Assembly: GCA_010094025.1 (NCBI GenBank)
Contig: ML991833.1
Span: 1-64,000 of the forward strand
Direction: 5' to 3'
Length of the DNA stretch: 64,000 nucleotides
DNA from: Viridothelium virens
Taxonomy: Eukaryota > Ascomycota > Dothideomycetes > Trypetheliales > Trypetheliaceae
Part shown: piece after piece, positions 33,042 to 43,390 of the stretch
Numbering within the stretch: position 1 is the stretch's first letter
Layout: every line of letters starts with the position of its first letter
Notes under the pieces: model-generated
The model's database searches: none
Told to the model about the DNA's origin: nothing
Seen by the model: the letters and a program-made list of their open reading frames with translations, nothing else
Made by a program: the position numbers and the translations under genes

Positions 33042-36000
33042 GGGCTCAATACTTCAGCATCTGCGCAACAAAGCATGAAACACAAGGTGAATATTCTTGG
33101 CTTGGGGGAGGAGGGTTTCTTCCAGGACCACGGACGTGACTCGAACGTGGATCTGACGACGTAGATAGTATGGCGGCTTGAGGAGCCATTTCAGGCCCAC
33201 CCATTTATGGAACCGTCTCCGCGCGTGGGGTACTCTATGATTGCTGGATAACTTACCTAGTATGGCCTATTAAACCATTTTCCAGACTGCCGGGCATTCA
33301 AGTCGGCCGGAGGGTTTCGTGGGCCCCGACAGTGATACTATATTTGATTTTACTGAACCCCTATTTGCTGGAATTTGATTTTCTCACCAATTCCGTTTTC
33401 CCACGAAACCCCCTTCAGTAGATACCCAGAGTTGCATTGGTCTTGTCTTAGCCTTTGCGATGCCTTCCCCATGATCTTGGTGGAAGATCCATTCCTGTGC
33501 CTGGCTAGTTAGTCCCTTGGGGGCGGCTTACTGGCTTTCTATGGCAAGGGCGAGGTGGGGTTTCTTTGGGGTAAACGGAATCGATACGTAATGACGAATG
33601 CATTGCTAGAGGAGGATGTCTCACTGACCCGTGGAACCCGTAGGACAATTTAGTGTTTCCTTGTCTACTAGAAAAATTTCCCTGGGTCGCGGAGATACTT
33701 GAGATATCTATAGCTTGGAAAAGCATCGTATCACAATTAGCGCCCGTGGATCGCTGCATTACGACCGGCGCTCTAGCCTGCAATCGTAACCTGCGTGGGA
33801 CATTGTCCAATCATGAGAACTTTGAATCTATGGGGACGGGTGACAACCTAAAGGCCGGTCTCTTCCCGCAGTGGATGTGGACGGTCACGCATCCTGCAAG
33901 TTGTTTCGTGCCATCCTTGACCGCACTTTGGCCAGTGGAGATCGAAGACGGGTCTTACTCGGTACTCCGTACATGCATCCGCAATACCTCCCAATCAAGA
34001 GCCCAGTCAGGATCAAAAAAGAGCGATCGCGATTAGTTTATACGTAGAGGGCTTCGTATACAGAGCCGGCACATCACCAGGACGCATTATCTTCGCGCGG
34101 CAATTGTGTACCAAGCGACGATAGGTCATAGGTGAGACTACTACGTCTATGTCCAGTCGCATTCAGAACCTCGTTCAGTAGTCTAATCTTCTCGGAAAAG
34201 TTGCGCGTTTGGAAGGCGGATGCCTCTCTCTCTGCATGACGTTGTTTAGTTGGGTGAGTAGTAAATTACCCGAACGGGAGGTCAAGGGCTGAAACTATGT
34301 GGCATTAAGCACAGCCTGCATCACAAACAATCGTCACTAAAATGGCCGATATTGGCAATAATTCTGAGGGCTGATTCAGAAAACCGCCAATGCAAGGATG
34401 CTGCATTGATTCAGAGAGACTACTTATTGTTTTGGATTACCAAGGTCAGCCTATGAGCAGTAAGGCAGGGCTGAAAATAGCCAGACTATGATGTAATTCG
34501 AGGTTGGGCCTGGCACCATTCCGTACCACTCGCATTCCTTCTGTTAGCTCGCCCAAGATGGGAAGCCTCCTCCGACAGCAATGTCCGCGAGAGCATAACT
34601 CCTGACACACTTGCTACATTGCATCTGCTGTCTGCCTATTTGCGGCGCGCAATGGCTGGATGCAGCGGTGGAGATTGAAAGATGCAGCGTGAAAATACAT
34701 TGCGGCACGCAGGGTGACAGCGCCTGCTGTTTTGAAAATCTGGCCGCGATCGGAGCGGAAAGAACAGCCGGATCATCTCTCCAGCAGGACTTAATTGGTA
34801 AGGTTCACGAATGGTTCTGGAAAAGATGGGCCTTGCTGTGGGAGGGCCCGCAGCATCTGGGGCTTTAGTGACAATACGAGCCGGCGCTCGTGGCAATAAA
34901 TAGCAACAGATGTCAAGCATTCAGTGAGGCGCAGCACGAGCGCCCCGGGCGGATCAACCTCAACCACCTTTGAGCACCAGGGAAAATCCAACGCCCTCGA
35001 GATGCTACCACCTTACGATGCCGCATCTGCCTCTGACTGCTGACCAGCGCGCGCTAGATCTGGCGCTCCAACAGACCTCGGCCTGCCACCACGGCTGTCC
35101 TATCCGTCACTCCCTTACTGTATTGGGGACAAGAGCCCTGTTTATTCCACTTTAGGACCAATTAAGGCGCAAAAAAGAACCTGCAGGACATAGATCCAAG
35201 ATAGAATGACTGCGTGGCGATTGCCAAGACGGGTTCGCCGCAGAGGCCTGAGGTGCGTGGGAAATAGACGATTATCAGCAGATGCAGCAGCGATATTCAA
35301 CTGAGTCTCCAAGTTCTCACCGGATCGGCGGTATGGCTGTCGAAACAAATTCCATGGTGATCAGATTGACGACCATCTTTAGATCTTTAGAGTATTTAGA
35401 CAAAGCTTGGCAAGCCTCGGTTGGTCATCGCGACAGTGGCTCCGGACCTGGGCCAAATGCGTTCAGGAGCAGTCCGTAAGTCGGAGCATTAAGAGGGTTC
35501 CACTTCGGTGAGGTACTCTGTACAGTAAGGGAGCCAGGGCAGATCCAAAGTCACGGGTCCGAAAGGGGGATCGGGAGATTAGCAAAGGGTTCTCCAGATT
35601 GCTGAATATAGCGAAGGAAGGAGTTAGGCGTGTTGCGAGTGGTGGCCGGCGGTGAGAGCCTGCGCTTGAGAGGGGTCGCGCGACTCTCGGCAGCGCCTCT
35701 TCTAAGCTTTTTTGCACGGGGCACACCAAGCACGACTGCTACGGACAAGCCACCACGATGGATCGTCAACCTAGCCGGCTCGCAGTCAAGACCAGCGTTG
35801 GCACAGGCAAAGACCAGATGCCTCAAGTACCCGGGCTGGACCTGCATCTGCATCTGCATCTGCATGCTTTTCGCCTCCATGTACCCGACCACTCGACCAT
35901 TCTCCCTCGTGTAACCCGAACGCCTCGCCTCTCGAACCTCGTCTCTCTCCACTGTACCATCTCTTATTCCCGTACGCTGGTGGTAAGAGATACGGCCCTG

Positions 36001-36180
36001 GCTAATATACGCTGCATGTCATCCTAATCTTCTGAATTACTATTTTCGGTCTCTACCTAGTTCTGCTCCCACTCCGCTCACTTTTATTTTACATCTAATC
36101 GTCCACCTTTCTGACCTCTTCTCCCTGCATTTCTTCTGCTTGCTGCGCCTTCTTCAACCCGACACATCCTGCAACGTGAA
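33042..36180. other. Gene-poor 3.1 kb
   Basis: No ORF with coding character or recognisable domain on either strand. It contains TACTCCGTA at 33963-33971, a B-box-like GTTCGAGTC (minus) at 33138-33146, a CTGCAT hexamer repeat at 35842-35866, and the CT-rich leader of the next gene near 36080-36170. It may contain decayed sequence that I cannot identify. Confidence 0.45.
35842..35866. repeat. CTGCAT microsatellite, about 4 units
   Basis: CTGCATCTGCATCTGCATCT followed by GCATG. Four near-perfect hexamers in the gene-poor stretch. Confidence 0.7.
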
Positions 36181-37941
36181 ATGCAGCCCAATGCAGCGGC
36201 CACGACGACGATCCACAACGGCAACGGTAGACCTTTTCTACCAGTTCCCGCGCCTTATAGGCCGCAGACAACAATTACCCAGACACCTCCCACGCCGCCA
36301 CATAACCACGATCCCTTTATTTTGTCGTCCGAGTCTTTCTTCAAGAAACAGAACGCAGCTGCTCTGCTCCACTCAGTAGCCGGGCCTGCTACTCCTCCTC
36401 AGAACGACTCTCCTTTCCAGAGTCGTATGGCTCAACCACCCAGCCAGCAACCAAATCGAAGTCAAAGTTCGACCCCCCCTCTTCCATGGCAAAACATCCC
36501 AGCAGAGTACCGACCAGCTTACTGGCCAGAAGATGAACTCGCACCACCCCCACCGAACCGTCTCCTCCACCCAGCAACTCACCCACCCGCAACCAGCTCC
36601 TCACTCCCCACGTCCGCCCCTCGCCATATCCCGATCACCGTACCCCAAGTGAACGAGCCCCGGCATCACCACACGAAATCCCTCTCGGCCTTCCAACTCC
36701 AGCAGCAGCAATTCCTCCAGGAGCAACCACCACCACCACCACCACCGCCGCAACAACCCCAACCCCAACCCCATCTCCTCAACCCCCACTACGCCTCCCT
36801 CGCCGACGTCAAGAAACCCCTCTCCATCCAATCCCGCCGACCGCGCCGCCTCCGCAGCATGCTCCGGCTCGCGCCCGACCCAGCATCCGATCTCCGCACC
36901 CGCATCGTGCACCCGCACTTCGACCCCGCGGCCCCGGTCGAGATCATCCCGCCGCGCTCGGCCCCGCCCCAGCTGTCCGCCGCGCCTTGGGTGCACCGGT
37001 CGCAGAGCCAGCCGGGGACGCCATCGTGGGCGAATCCGCCGGCGGTGGCGGTGGCAGCGGCGACGGCGAGGGCAAGGGCGGCGAGTGGTGGTTCTGGTGG
37101 CCCCGGGGGTGTGGAAGGGGGTGTGGCGGGTGTAGGGGGTGTAGGGGGAATGGAGGGCAGGCACGACCCCAATCGGATCAGTCCTGCGCAGCCGCCGGTG
37201 AGGGCGAGTAGTATGAGGGAGAGGGGCTGGGATGAGGGGTGGGAGGTGCATGAGCAGGAGCAGCATGCGTTGAGGGAGGTGGAGATGGGGGAGGCGGAGG
37301 AGGAGGAGGGCGAAGTTGAGGTCGCGGGAGAGGTGGAAGATGAGGATGAGGATGCGTTCGAGTTGGCGTTGTTTGCTGAGGCGACGAGCGGGATGGGGCC
37401 GTTGGGCGTGGTGGATTGGAGTGGTGCTGCTGCCGGTGCTGCTGCCACAGAGAGTCCGAGTCATGGAAGGGGAGGCAGGAGGAGGAGCAGTCGGCAGCCT
37501 GTGAGCCCGATTTCGCCGCCGATGTCGCGGGAGGAATCAAGAGTGGGATTGGGGATTGAGAGAGGGTTGGGGAGAGGGGGTCGTAATAGTAATCAGAGTC
37601 GTGCGCGTGAGTGGGTGCGCGATCAGGAGCGCGAGCGCGAGCGGGAAAGGGAAAGAGAGTCGAGGCAGCGCCATCATCAGAGGAATCCGTCGAATACGTC
37701 TCTTAGCCCGAGTGTGGTCAGCGGTATCATCCCGACCCGTCGCAGCTGGGATACCTTCATGGAGCCAGAAGCGAACTTTGCGGCCTCGGGTCCAGGGAGA
37801 GAGGCCCAGGTGGTGGCGGATGAACTGCCGACTTATGGCCAGAGCCAGCTCGAGGCCACGCAGAAGAACCGACAGGAGTCTGCAAGACGGGCAGCGGAAT
37901 TGCAGAGACGATGGGAAGAGAGCTATCGCCACCGGGCTTAA
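36181..37941 (+). CDS. Large disordered hypothetical protein
   Basis: 586 residues, single exon, start MQPNAAATTTIHNGNGRPF. It is rich in Pro, Gln, His and Ser in the first half (QEQPPPPPPPPQQPQPQPH), with a conserved-looking basic stretch KKPLSIQSRRPRRLRSMLRL near residue 215. Then come Gly/Val-rich and acidic (EEEEGEVEVAGEVEDEDEDA) regions and an Arg/Glu helix (DQERERERERERESRQRHH). The final 60 residues (PTYGQSQLEATQKNRQESAR) look like a short helical motif. Composition strongly skewed, so very large antisense ORFs appear that are not genes. No domain recognised; possibly a signalling or nuclear scaffold protein, by inference only. Confidence 0.6.
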   Translation: MQPNAAATTTIHNGNGRPFLPVPAPYRPQTTITQTPPTPPHNHDPFILSSESFFKKQNAAALLHSVAGPATPPQNDSPFQSRMAQPPSQQPNRSQSSTPPLPWQNIPAEYRPAYWPEDELAPPPPNRLLHPATHPPATSSSLPTSAPRHIPITVPQVNEPRHHHTKSLSAFQLQQQQFLQEQPPPPPPPPQQPQPQPHLLNPHYASLADVKKPLSIQSRRPRRLRSMLRLAPDPASDLRTRIVHPHFDPAAPVEIIPPRSAPPQLSAAPWVHRSQSQPGTPSWANPPAVAVAAATARARAASGGSGGPGGVEGGVAGVGGVGGMEGRHDPNRISPAQPPVRASSMRERGWDEGWEVHEQEQHALREVEMGEAEEEEGEVEVAGEVEDEDEDAFELALFAEATSGMGPLGVVDWSGAAAGAAATESPSHGRGGRRRSSRQPVSPISPPMSREESRVGLGIERGLGRGGRNSNQSRAREWVRDQERERERERERESRQRHHQRNPSNTSLSPSVVSGIIPTRRSWDTFMEPEANFAASGPGREAQVVADELPTYGQSQLEATQKNRQESARRAAELQRRWEESYRHRA

Positions 37942-38345
37942 ATGTATAAGCAATATTGTCTAAAGGGTTCCACAAAACTCGAAGCAAACAGGTATGGCCA
38001 TTGTGGCCTACCAGCGGAGGATATACCACTTGAAAATTGGGGTTTGCTTCTCGCAGTGATACCATGGATACCTTTTGCGAGAGATGGAGAAGTTTTGTAA
38101 GATTAGTGTTCGTCGATTAAATGTATGATTGTGTATATATTCCATTGTTGCGTATTCACTTTGATGAACATTGACTTAGTCTTCGCTTGCAAGGCGTGCA
38201 TGAGAACAGTTAGGAAGTTCTCCAGGAGGCGCATTTCTTGTGTGCGTCTTCGAACAGAGGAAGTCTCTATCCCTCTACTACACATCTTGTCGGGAATGTA
38301 TGCCACAGAATTTGCAGCCTTACAATGGTAGGGACAGACGTGCCG
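37942..38345. other. Intergenic, convergent 3' ends
   Basis: About 400 bp between the disordered protein gene and the Sen15 gene, which run toward each other. No gene seen. Confidence 0.5.
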
Positions 38346-38951
38346 TCAATTTTGCCGTGGTTTTACAATGCCGTCGTGGACGATGTAATACACTATTGTA
38401 CCATCATCATCCACAGTCGCGAGCATTACTCTCTTGATGGTCCGCCATTTGTTTATAGTGCTTGTTCCTACGGATTGGGAAATGTCATCTCGATCCTGTT
38501 TTTGGTCATCTGGATCACGAGGCACAGTCCCAATCTCATCGAAGATTGCGGCAAAGCTCTTGAGGCTCCATTTCTCCTTCAGGTGCGCTGGCAGTACCCA
38601 TTCTCGTTCTGGAACCGGTCCTTCCGGCTTAGATGCTGTGGACTCAGCCTTGCGTTTGGACTCATCCTTCAGGAGTTCAATCTGTTCATCCGGATGGACA
38701 TATATCCGTTGAGGCGGGAGACCCGAAATAATCGGCCGAGGGAGCAGGTGGCTGTCGGCCAGAGGCGAATTTGTATGTATAGAGATGGCCGTCCACTGGT
38801 GCTGATATTGCAAGTTGTGTGCCACGCGTTGCGCCAAATGGTGTAGATACGGTTCATGACAATTGTCCTCAGCTGTTTTCATTGTTTCAGACAGCGCAGA
38901 CGGTGGCGGTGACAGTCTCGCTGCCGGACCGCTTGCTCTCGACAGCGCCAT
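38346..38951 (-). CDS. SEN15: tRNA-splicing endonuclease subunit Sen15
   Basis: 201 residues from MALSRASGPAARLSPPPS (38951). The Sen15 domain reads LQYQHQWTAISIHTNSPL, LLPRPIISGLPPQRIYVHP, DEQIELLKDE, EREWVLPAHLKEKWSLKSFA and ends VMLATVDDDGTIVYYIVHDG then IVKPRQN. The closing VVYYIVHDGIVKPRQN-like motif is the hallmark of fungal Sen15. Sen15 is a structural subunit of the tetrameric endonuclease (Sen2, Sen34, Sen54, Sen15) that cuts introns from pre-tRNAs. It diverges from the DUF2985 gene with 545 bp between starts. Confidence 0.92.
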   Translation of the reverse strand: MALSRASGPAARLSPPPSALSETMKTAEDNCHEPYLHHLAQRVAHNLQYQHQWTAISIHTNSPLADSHLLPRPIISGLPPQRIYVHPDEQIELLKDESKRKAESTASKPEGPVPEREWVLPAHLKEKWSLKSFAAIFDEIGTVPRDPDDQKQDRDDISQSVGTSTINKWRTIKRVMLATVDDDGTIVYYIVHDGIVKPRQN

Positions 38952-39496
38952 GATGATGCTTTGCGCAGTTCCCAAGGCTTGCGAGGTTAGATCAAAGTCT
39001 ACTGCGTAAGTCAACCCACATGACCGGCCATCAATGCTACCTTTAGGGCGAAGTCGCGCAGAAATTGTCCACTAAACCCTCGCACGTCTAGTCGAAAAGG
39101 TCAAGACTCTATGTATGACTAAGGACCCTGCAGCATTACCAGACATTACAAGATAAGCGAGCGCGTCTCATTCGCGACGTCGTTTCCAGCATGTGCCAAG
39201 TTTGCTCCCTAGCCGACTGTCCCAACTTTAACGAGAGGAGAGTGCCAACAAAACTCCTCTTCCACCCCGGTCAGGATGTTGCTGCTTTGTCTTTAGGACA
39301 TCTCTCTTAGAGGATTTGGAGATTTTTTTTTCTTTATTGTTTCCCCAAAAGTGCGGGCCGTTCACCTCGCGGCAGACTAAAATGCGGTAGCGGCGGTCCT
39401 AATTAACAGAATGACAACCCAATCGGTTGTGTTTCAAATCCTCACATCTACTTGACCGAGTTTTCTAGCATTTACGCCCTCCAAACAACATTGAAA
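38952..39496. promoter_or_regulatory. Divergent promoter between Sen15 and the DUF2985 gene
   Basis: 545 bp shared upstream region. A run of T residues lies at about 39325-39335. No known element identified. Confidence 0.45.
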
Positions 39497-41202
39497 ATGG
39501 CCGACACTTCTAAACCGGCTTCTCCCACAATAGATGCGCCGCAACGGACGACTGACAGCCGCCCTGTCTCCCCCAACTCTCCCAAGGAGAATGCGCCAAC
39601 AACTGCTGTCCAAGGGACTCCAGATTCTCCTTCGTCTGGTCAATTTATCTCACGCGCCCGCGCTACAACCACCTCATCCCTCAGTAATGCGACCAGTTCT
39701 ATTCGTCGAGGAACACTGCGACTACTAGATGCCGATCCACCTCCAGGCATGTGGGCTGCCACTGCCAATGCAACAGCTCAGTCACCCACATTAGCGGACA
39801 TTCGAAATGGAAGAGTTGGGAGGGAGGGTAGTGTTATAGGAGAGGAGATTCACGGGCAGTTGGAACGGCGGAGGAGCAGTTTGGGAGGCAGCGGTGGACT
39901 CGCAAGGACAGGAACAAATAGTAGCGTGGGTCCGAACACGCCTGGTGCCGAGAGCAGGCGCAGTCGGGCGAGAACGAATTCGAGCATGAGCTTGGGAACG
40001 CCGAGAACAGGAACAAAGAGGCAGGCCAGCTTTGGGCTTGGGGTGGGTAAGAAGGCGAGCAGGGAGGAATTGGGAGATGTTGCGGAGCCATTTCCGAGTG
40101 TCAAAGAACACGATGAAGTGGCTCATCATAGGATTGCGGAGGAGGTCGGGGGAGGTGCGAACTTAAATGAGGCAGAGACCAAAAAAGCGCCCTTGACGGA
40201 GGAAGAGATAGCGCAGGTATCGATCACCGATATTGCCTACAAAGAGTTTACAGCACGCTGATACGCTATTTACAGCTACCAAGCGGCTACATCGAGCCTC
40301 CGAAGCTGCCCTGGACCGTGTCGACAGTCATTGGTCTCAAGGCTTTCTGGAGATGGTTTCTTACGCCCATGGGTTTTCTCATCACCCTCTACGGTCTCAA
40401 TGTCGTCGCCTGGGGCGGCATGCTTTTCCTACTTCTTTGCAACGCCTCACCGGCCATGTGTCGTCCCACATGCAATGATATCAACTCGCCCCGCCGGATT
40501 TGGATCGAAATTGATTCCCAGATCCTCAATGCCCTCTTCTGTGTCACGGGTTTCGGATTGATCCCCTGGAGATTCCGGGACTGGTGGTGGCTCCTCTACT
40601 ACCGGCTTGGTAAGAAAACGGAGGGACTCCGTCGGCTGGCGGGTATTCACCGCGGTTGGTTTCGCCTTGCAGGAAGCGACTTCCAGGATGAAGTGCCCGA
40701 AAATGAGAGGCTCTCCGATGCAGAGAATCCTGCTCTGCCCATTCCGCTGAGCAAGAGACCAGACTCGCCGTTGACGGGAGTGCGCGCACCACCCACGGCG
40801 ACGTGGAGACTAGATTTTGTTATCTGGTGCAACGTCTTAAATACCTTCTTGCAAGCTTGCTTGTGTGGCTTCATGTGGGGAATGAATCGCTACAATCGGC
40901 CATCCTGGGCTACTGGCTTCTTCATTGCGATCGCTTGTGTCGTGGCGGGAATGGGTGGCATCATGATGTTCGTCGAAGGTAAGAAGGTGAAACGAGTCGA
41001 GGGGGTTCCCGTCAACATCGGGCAGACGGTCGAAGACGTAGAGAAGGCACAAAAGGTCACGAACATGCTTCCAGGAAATAATGACAACCAAAAGGGTTTG
41101 CAAAAGAGGAAACATGGAATCGACGGTGTCACGGAGGCCCGGGAAGGCGGCAGATTGGCTGAGGGGAATGGAGAAAAGGGCAAGGGAGCAGAAACCAATT
41201 GA
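39497..41202 (+). CDS. DUF2985 membrane protein
   Basis: Exon 1 39497-40216, intron 40217-40275 (GTATCG...TTACAG), exon 2 40276-41202; 548 residues. The N-terminal 240 residues are disordered, Ser/Thr/Pro-rich. The splice joins LTEEEIAQ to LPSGYIEPPKLPWTVST. The DUF2985 core follows: GLKAFWRWFLTPMGFLITLY, WGGMLFLLLCNASPAMC, WIEIDSQILNALFCVTGFG, RDWWWLLYYRLGKKTEGLR, WCNVLNTFLQACLCGFMWGM and NRPSWATGFFIAIACVVAGM. Four to five membrane helices. DUF2985 proteins are fungal, with PLAC8-like features, of unknown role. The C-terminus is Lys/Glu-rich. Confidence 0.87.
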
Positions 41203-43390
41203 GGTGGATACTAGACTAATAGATGGGGTCTTCCTTAGTACATACGGACGCGTCAGGAGAGGGACCGAGCTGCGTTATTGATCCAATACCCATACACAAA
41301 GGGGTGGTATAATAGAGCCACCTATTGAGATAAGGAGGTCTAGATGAGAAGTTTGTGCATTCTTGCTAAGCACGTGTCACATTAGATACACGAAAGACTA
41401 AGCAGTGCTCCGAGCAGACGCACGATGCGGCACGCTTTCCCCACTGGTGTGATCCAGACTGCTTGTAGATATTTGGATGAAGACCAGGGCACCCGGATCT
41501 TGCAGAGTAAAGCAGGCCGACCGTTTAAATTGTGTAACGGCGATGCAGTCTCCGCCGACGTCACTCATGCATCCGCTTGGGTTTCTGGAAGATTTCGCAC
41601 CCCTGACGCAGTTTCAGATTGGAATGGCGGGCCACCGAGAGAACCATTGTAGGCGTTCGTGACAGGAAATGAAGCTTCATTCTTTGAGCTAGCCGTCGCA
41701 AAAGCACGCCGAAACCACGCGAGCCAAGTCAAGCAGCGAGTCAGTCGATGGCTGCACGAAGCTCGAGTGGGCTTGTTCGCACGAGAGGAAGTTCAGATTC
41801 CGGTTGTCGAAGCGAACGCCCCTGTCGGACGTGTCTCCGTCCCCGTCTCTCCGCATTTGCTATTGCAACCCGTCTCCCGTTCCTTCTCCCTCCTCACGCG
41901 CAAGTGGAGAAGCACGAGTGACTAGTCGATAGCGCAAGACCAAGGCAGAAGACGAAGCTAGCCCTGCCCTACTATCACCCTGCGCCGACTAACTGCTCAA
42001 ACAATGTTACGACAGGCACGGAGGGTTGAACAGGCATGAGCTTGATCTGGGAAGGAAATATGCTACGATAGAATAGATTGCACGACCCGATCTCCCAGGG
42101 GTGGCATGAATCTTGGGAGAGCACACCAGGACCGCCCAGAGATCCTACACTGCGCCGCCAGCAAGCCACTGGGCCCAGCATCTCACCATCTGGTGATCCT
42201 TGAGTCAGGCTGTCAGGGCAACTTTCCACCCTCGTGGCTACAGGCGCGACAGCACCCGGGCTCCGACTATAGAGCGCTGGAGAAGAGGCAGACCACGCAG
42301 ACCGACCAGAGCACGCAGACCAGACCAAGCAGGTCAAGCAGAAAAGCCCAAACCTCGTTGCGCGCTGGGAGAGAATGCCACTGGTGCGGTCGGCTACAGA
42401 GTTTACGGAGCTTTATCCAAGTTTGGCTCTTCTCCCTCGCCGCGCGGCAGCGGGACACTGGCGGACACATGCATCCCATGTGGAGGCTGACCAGTCCCAT
42501 CCCCTCGACCTGGACGCCTTGCCGCATGCGGCGAGCTTCGAGAAGGAATTGAAGGACAGCGCGCACTGCCGTTGCCAATCTGTCGCGATGAATGGGGAAG
42601 GTCCGTCTGCTGGAGGAAGAGGTGCGCGGCGTGGGATGAGAGGGTGAGAAGGGTTGAACGAAGATCGCGACGACGATCCAAACGCCGAGACTGGCCCGCA
42701 TTTGTCAGAGTTGACTGAGGTGACAGATACCGTCACAACCGACGACAAACTCACCAATTGTGCTCTGGACCTCTGCTCGCTAGGGCTAACGGTTTTCGTC
42801 TGCCCTCTGTGGAGCTTGGGTGCTGTTGTGGCATTGTGGTGTTTGGGTCCCGCCGCGCTGCCCTCTCCCTCTCCTCCAGCTTGGCCGGTGCGGTGAGTCT
42901 GTGGTGCTGTGGTGCCATGTCCGCCATCTACTAGGTAGGGCCACCCAGCGTGTCGCACACCAGCGCTCGCTAACCGTCCCGTCGTCCATGGTCCCGGGCT
43001 TCTTTTCTTTTCTTTCTTCTTGCGAAACCTCCTTCCACCGCTGCGGTTTCTGGAGAAAGCATTTTGTTGGGTGGCGTCCTGCTGCACGGTCTTGATCCGC
43101 TTCTCCAATACCCTGGTCTAAACCCCTCTGCGTACATCTGATCTTCTCGGTTCTTTCCGGCTTTGACACTGCAAAATAGGCATATTCGACGCTGCCGGTA
43201 CACGCTCCCGTCTACTTGCAGGTACTTCGCCTCTCTCGCATCGCCGGACCGTTATTCAGCCTTGACAAATTGGCGCGCACCTGTTGATCCCTCTCCCCGT
43301 TACCATCCGTTGCGTCCAAGGCAACGCTGGTAATGTCGTGTGTGCTCAACACTCGATTTCTGAGAGAAAGCAGAGCATGGTGAAGGCACA
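41203..43390. other. Intergenic 2.2 kb; long upstream region of the Zn2Cys6 gene
   Basis: No ORF with a domain. CT-rich stretches near 41840-41890 and 42990-43030 suggest promoter or leader sequence. A long leader with upstream ORFs is possible but unproven. Confidence 0.45.

Noticed and set aside
36601-37464. Antisense ORFs of 219-287 aa across the disordered protein gene
   Set aside because: Pure GC-skew shadows with no domain; the plus frame has the ordered start and continuous protein.
42413-43108. 231-aa minus ORF in the gap before the Zn2Cys6 gene
   Set aside because: Basic, low-information composition, no domain, several overlapping ORFs of equal quality in other frames.
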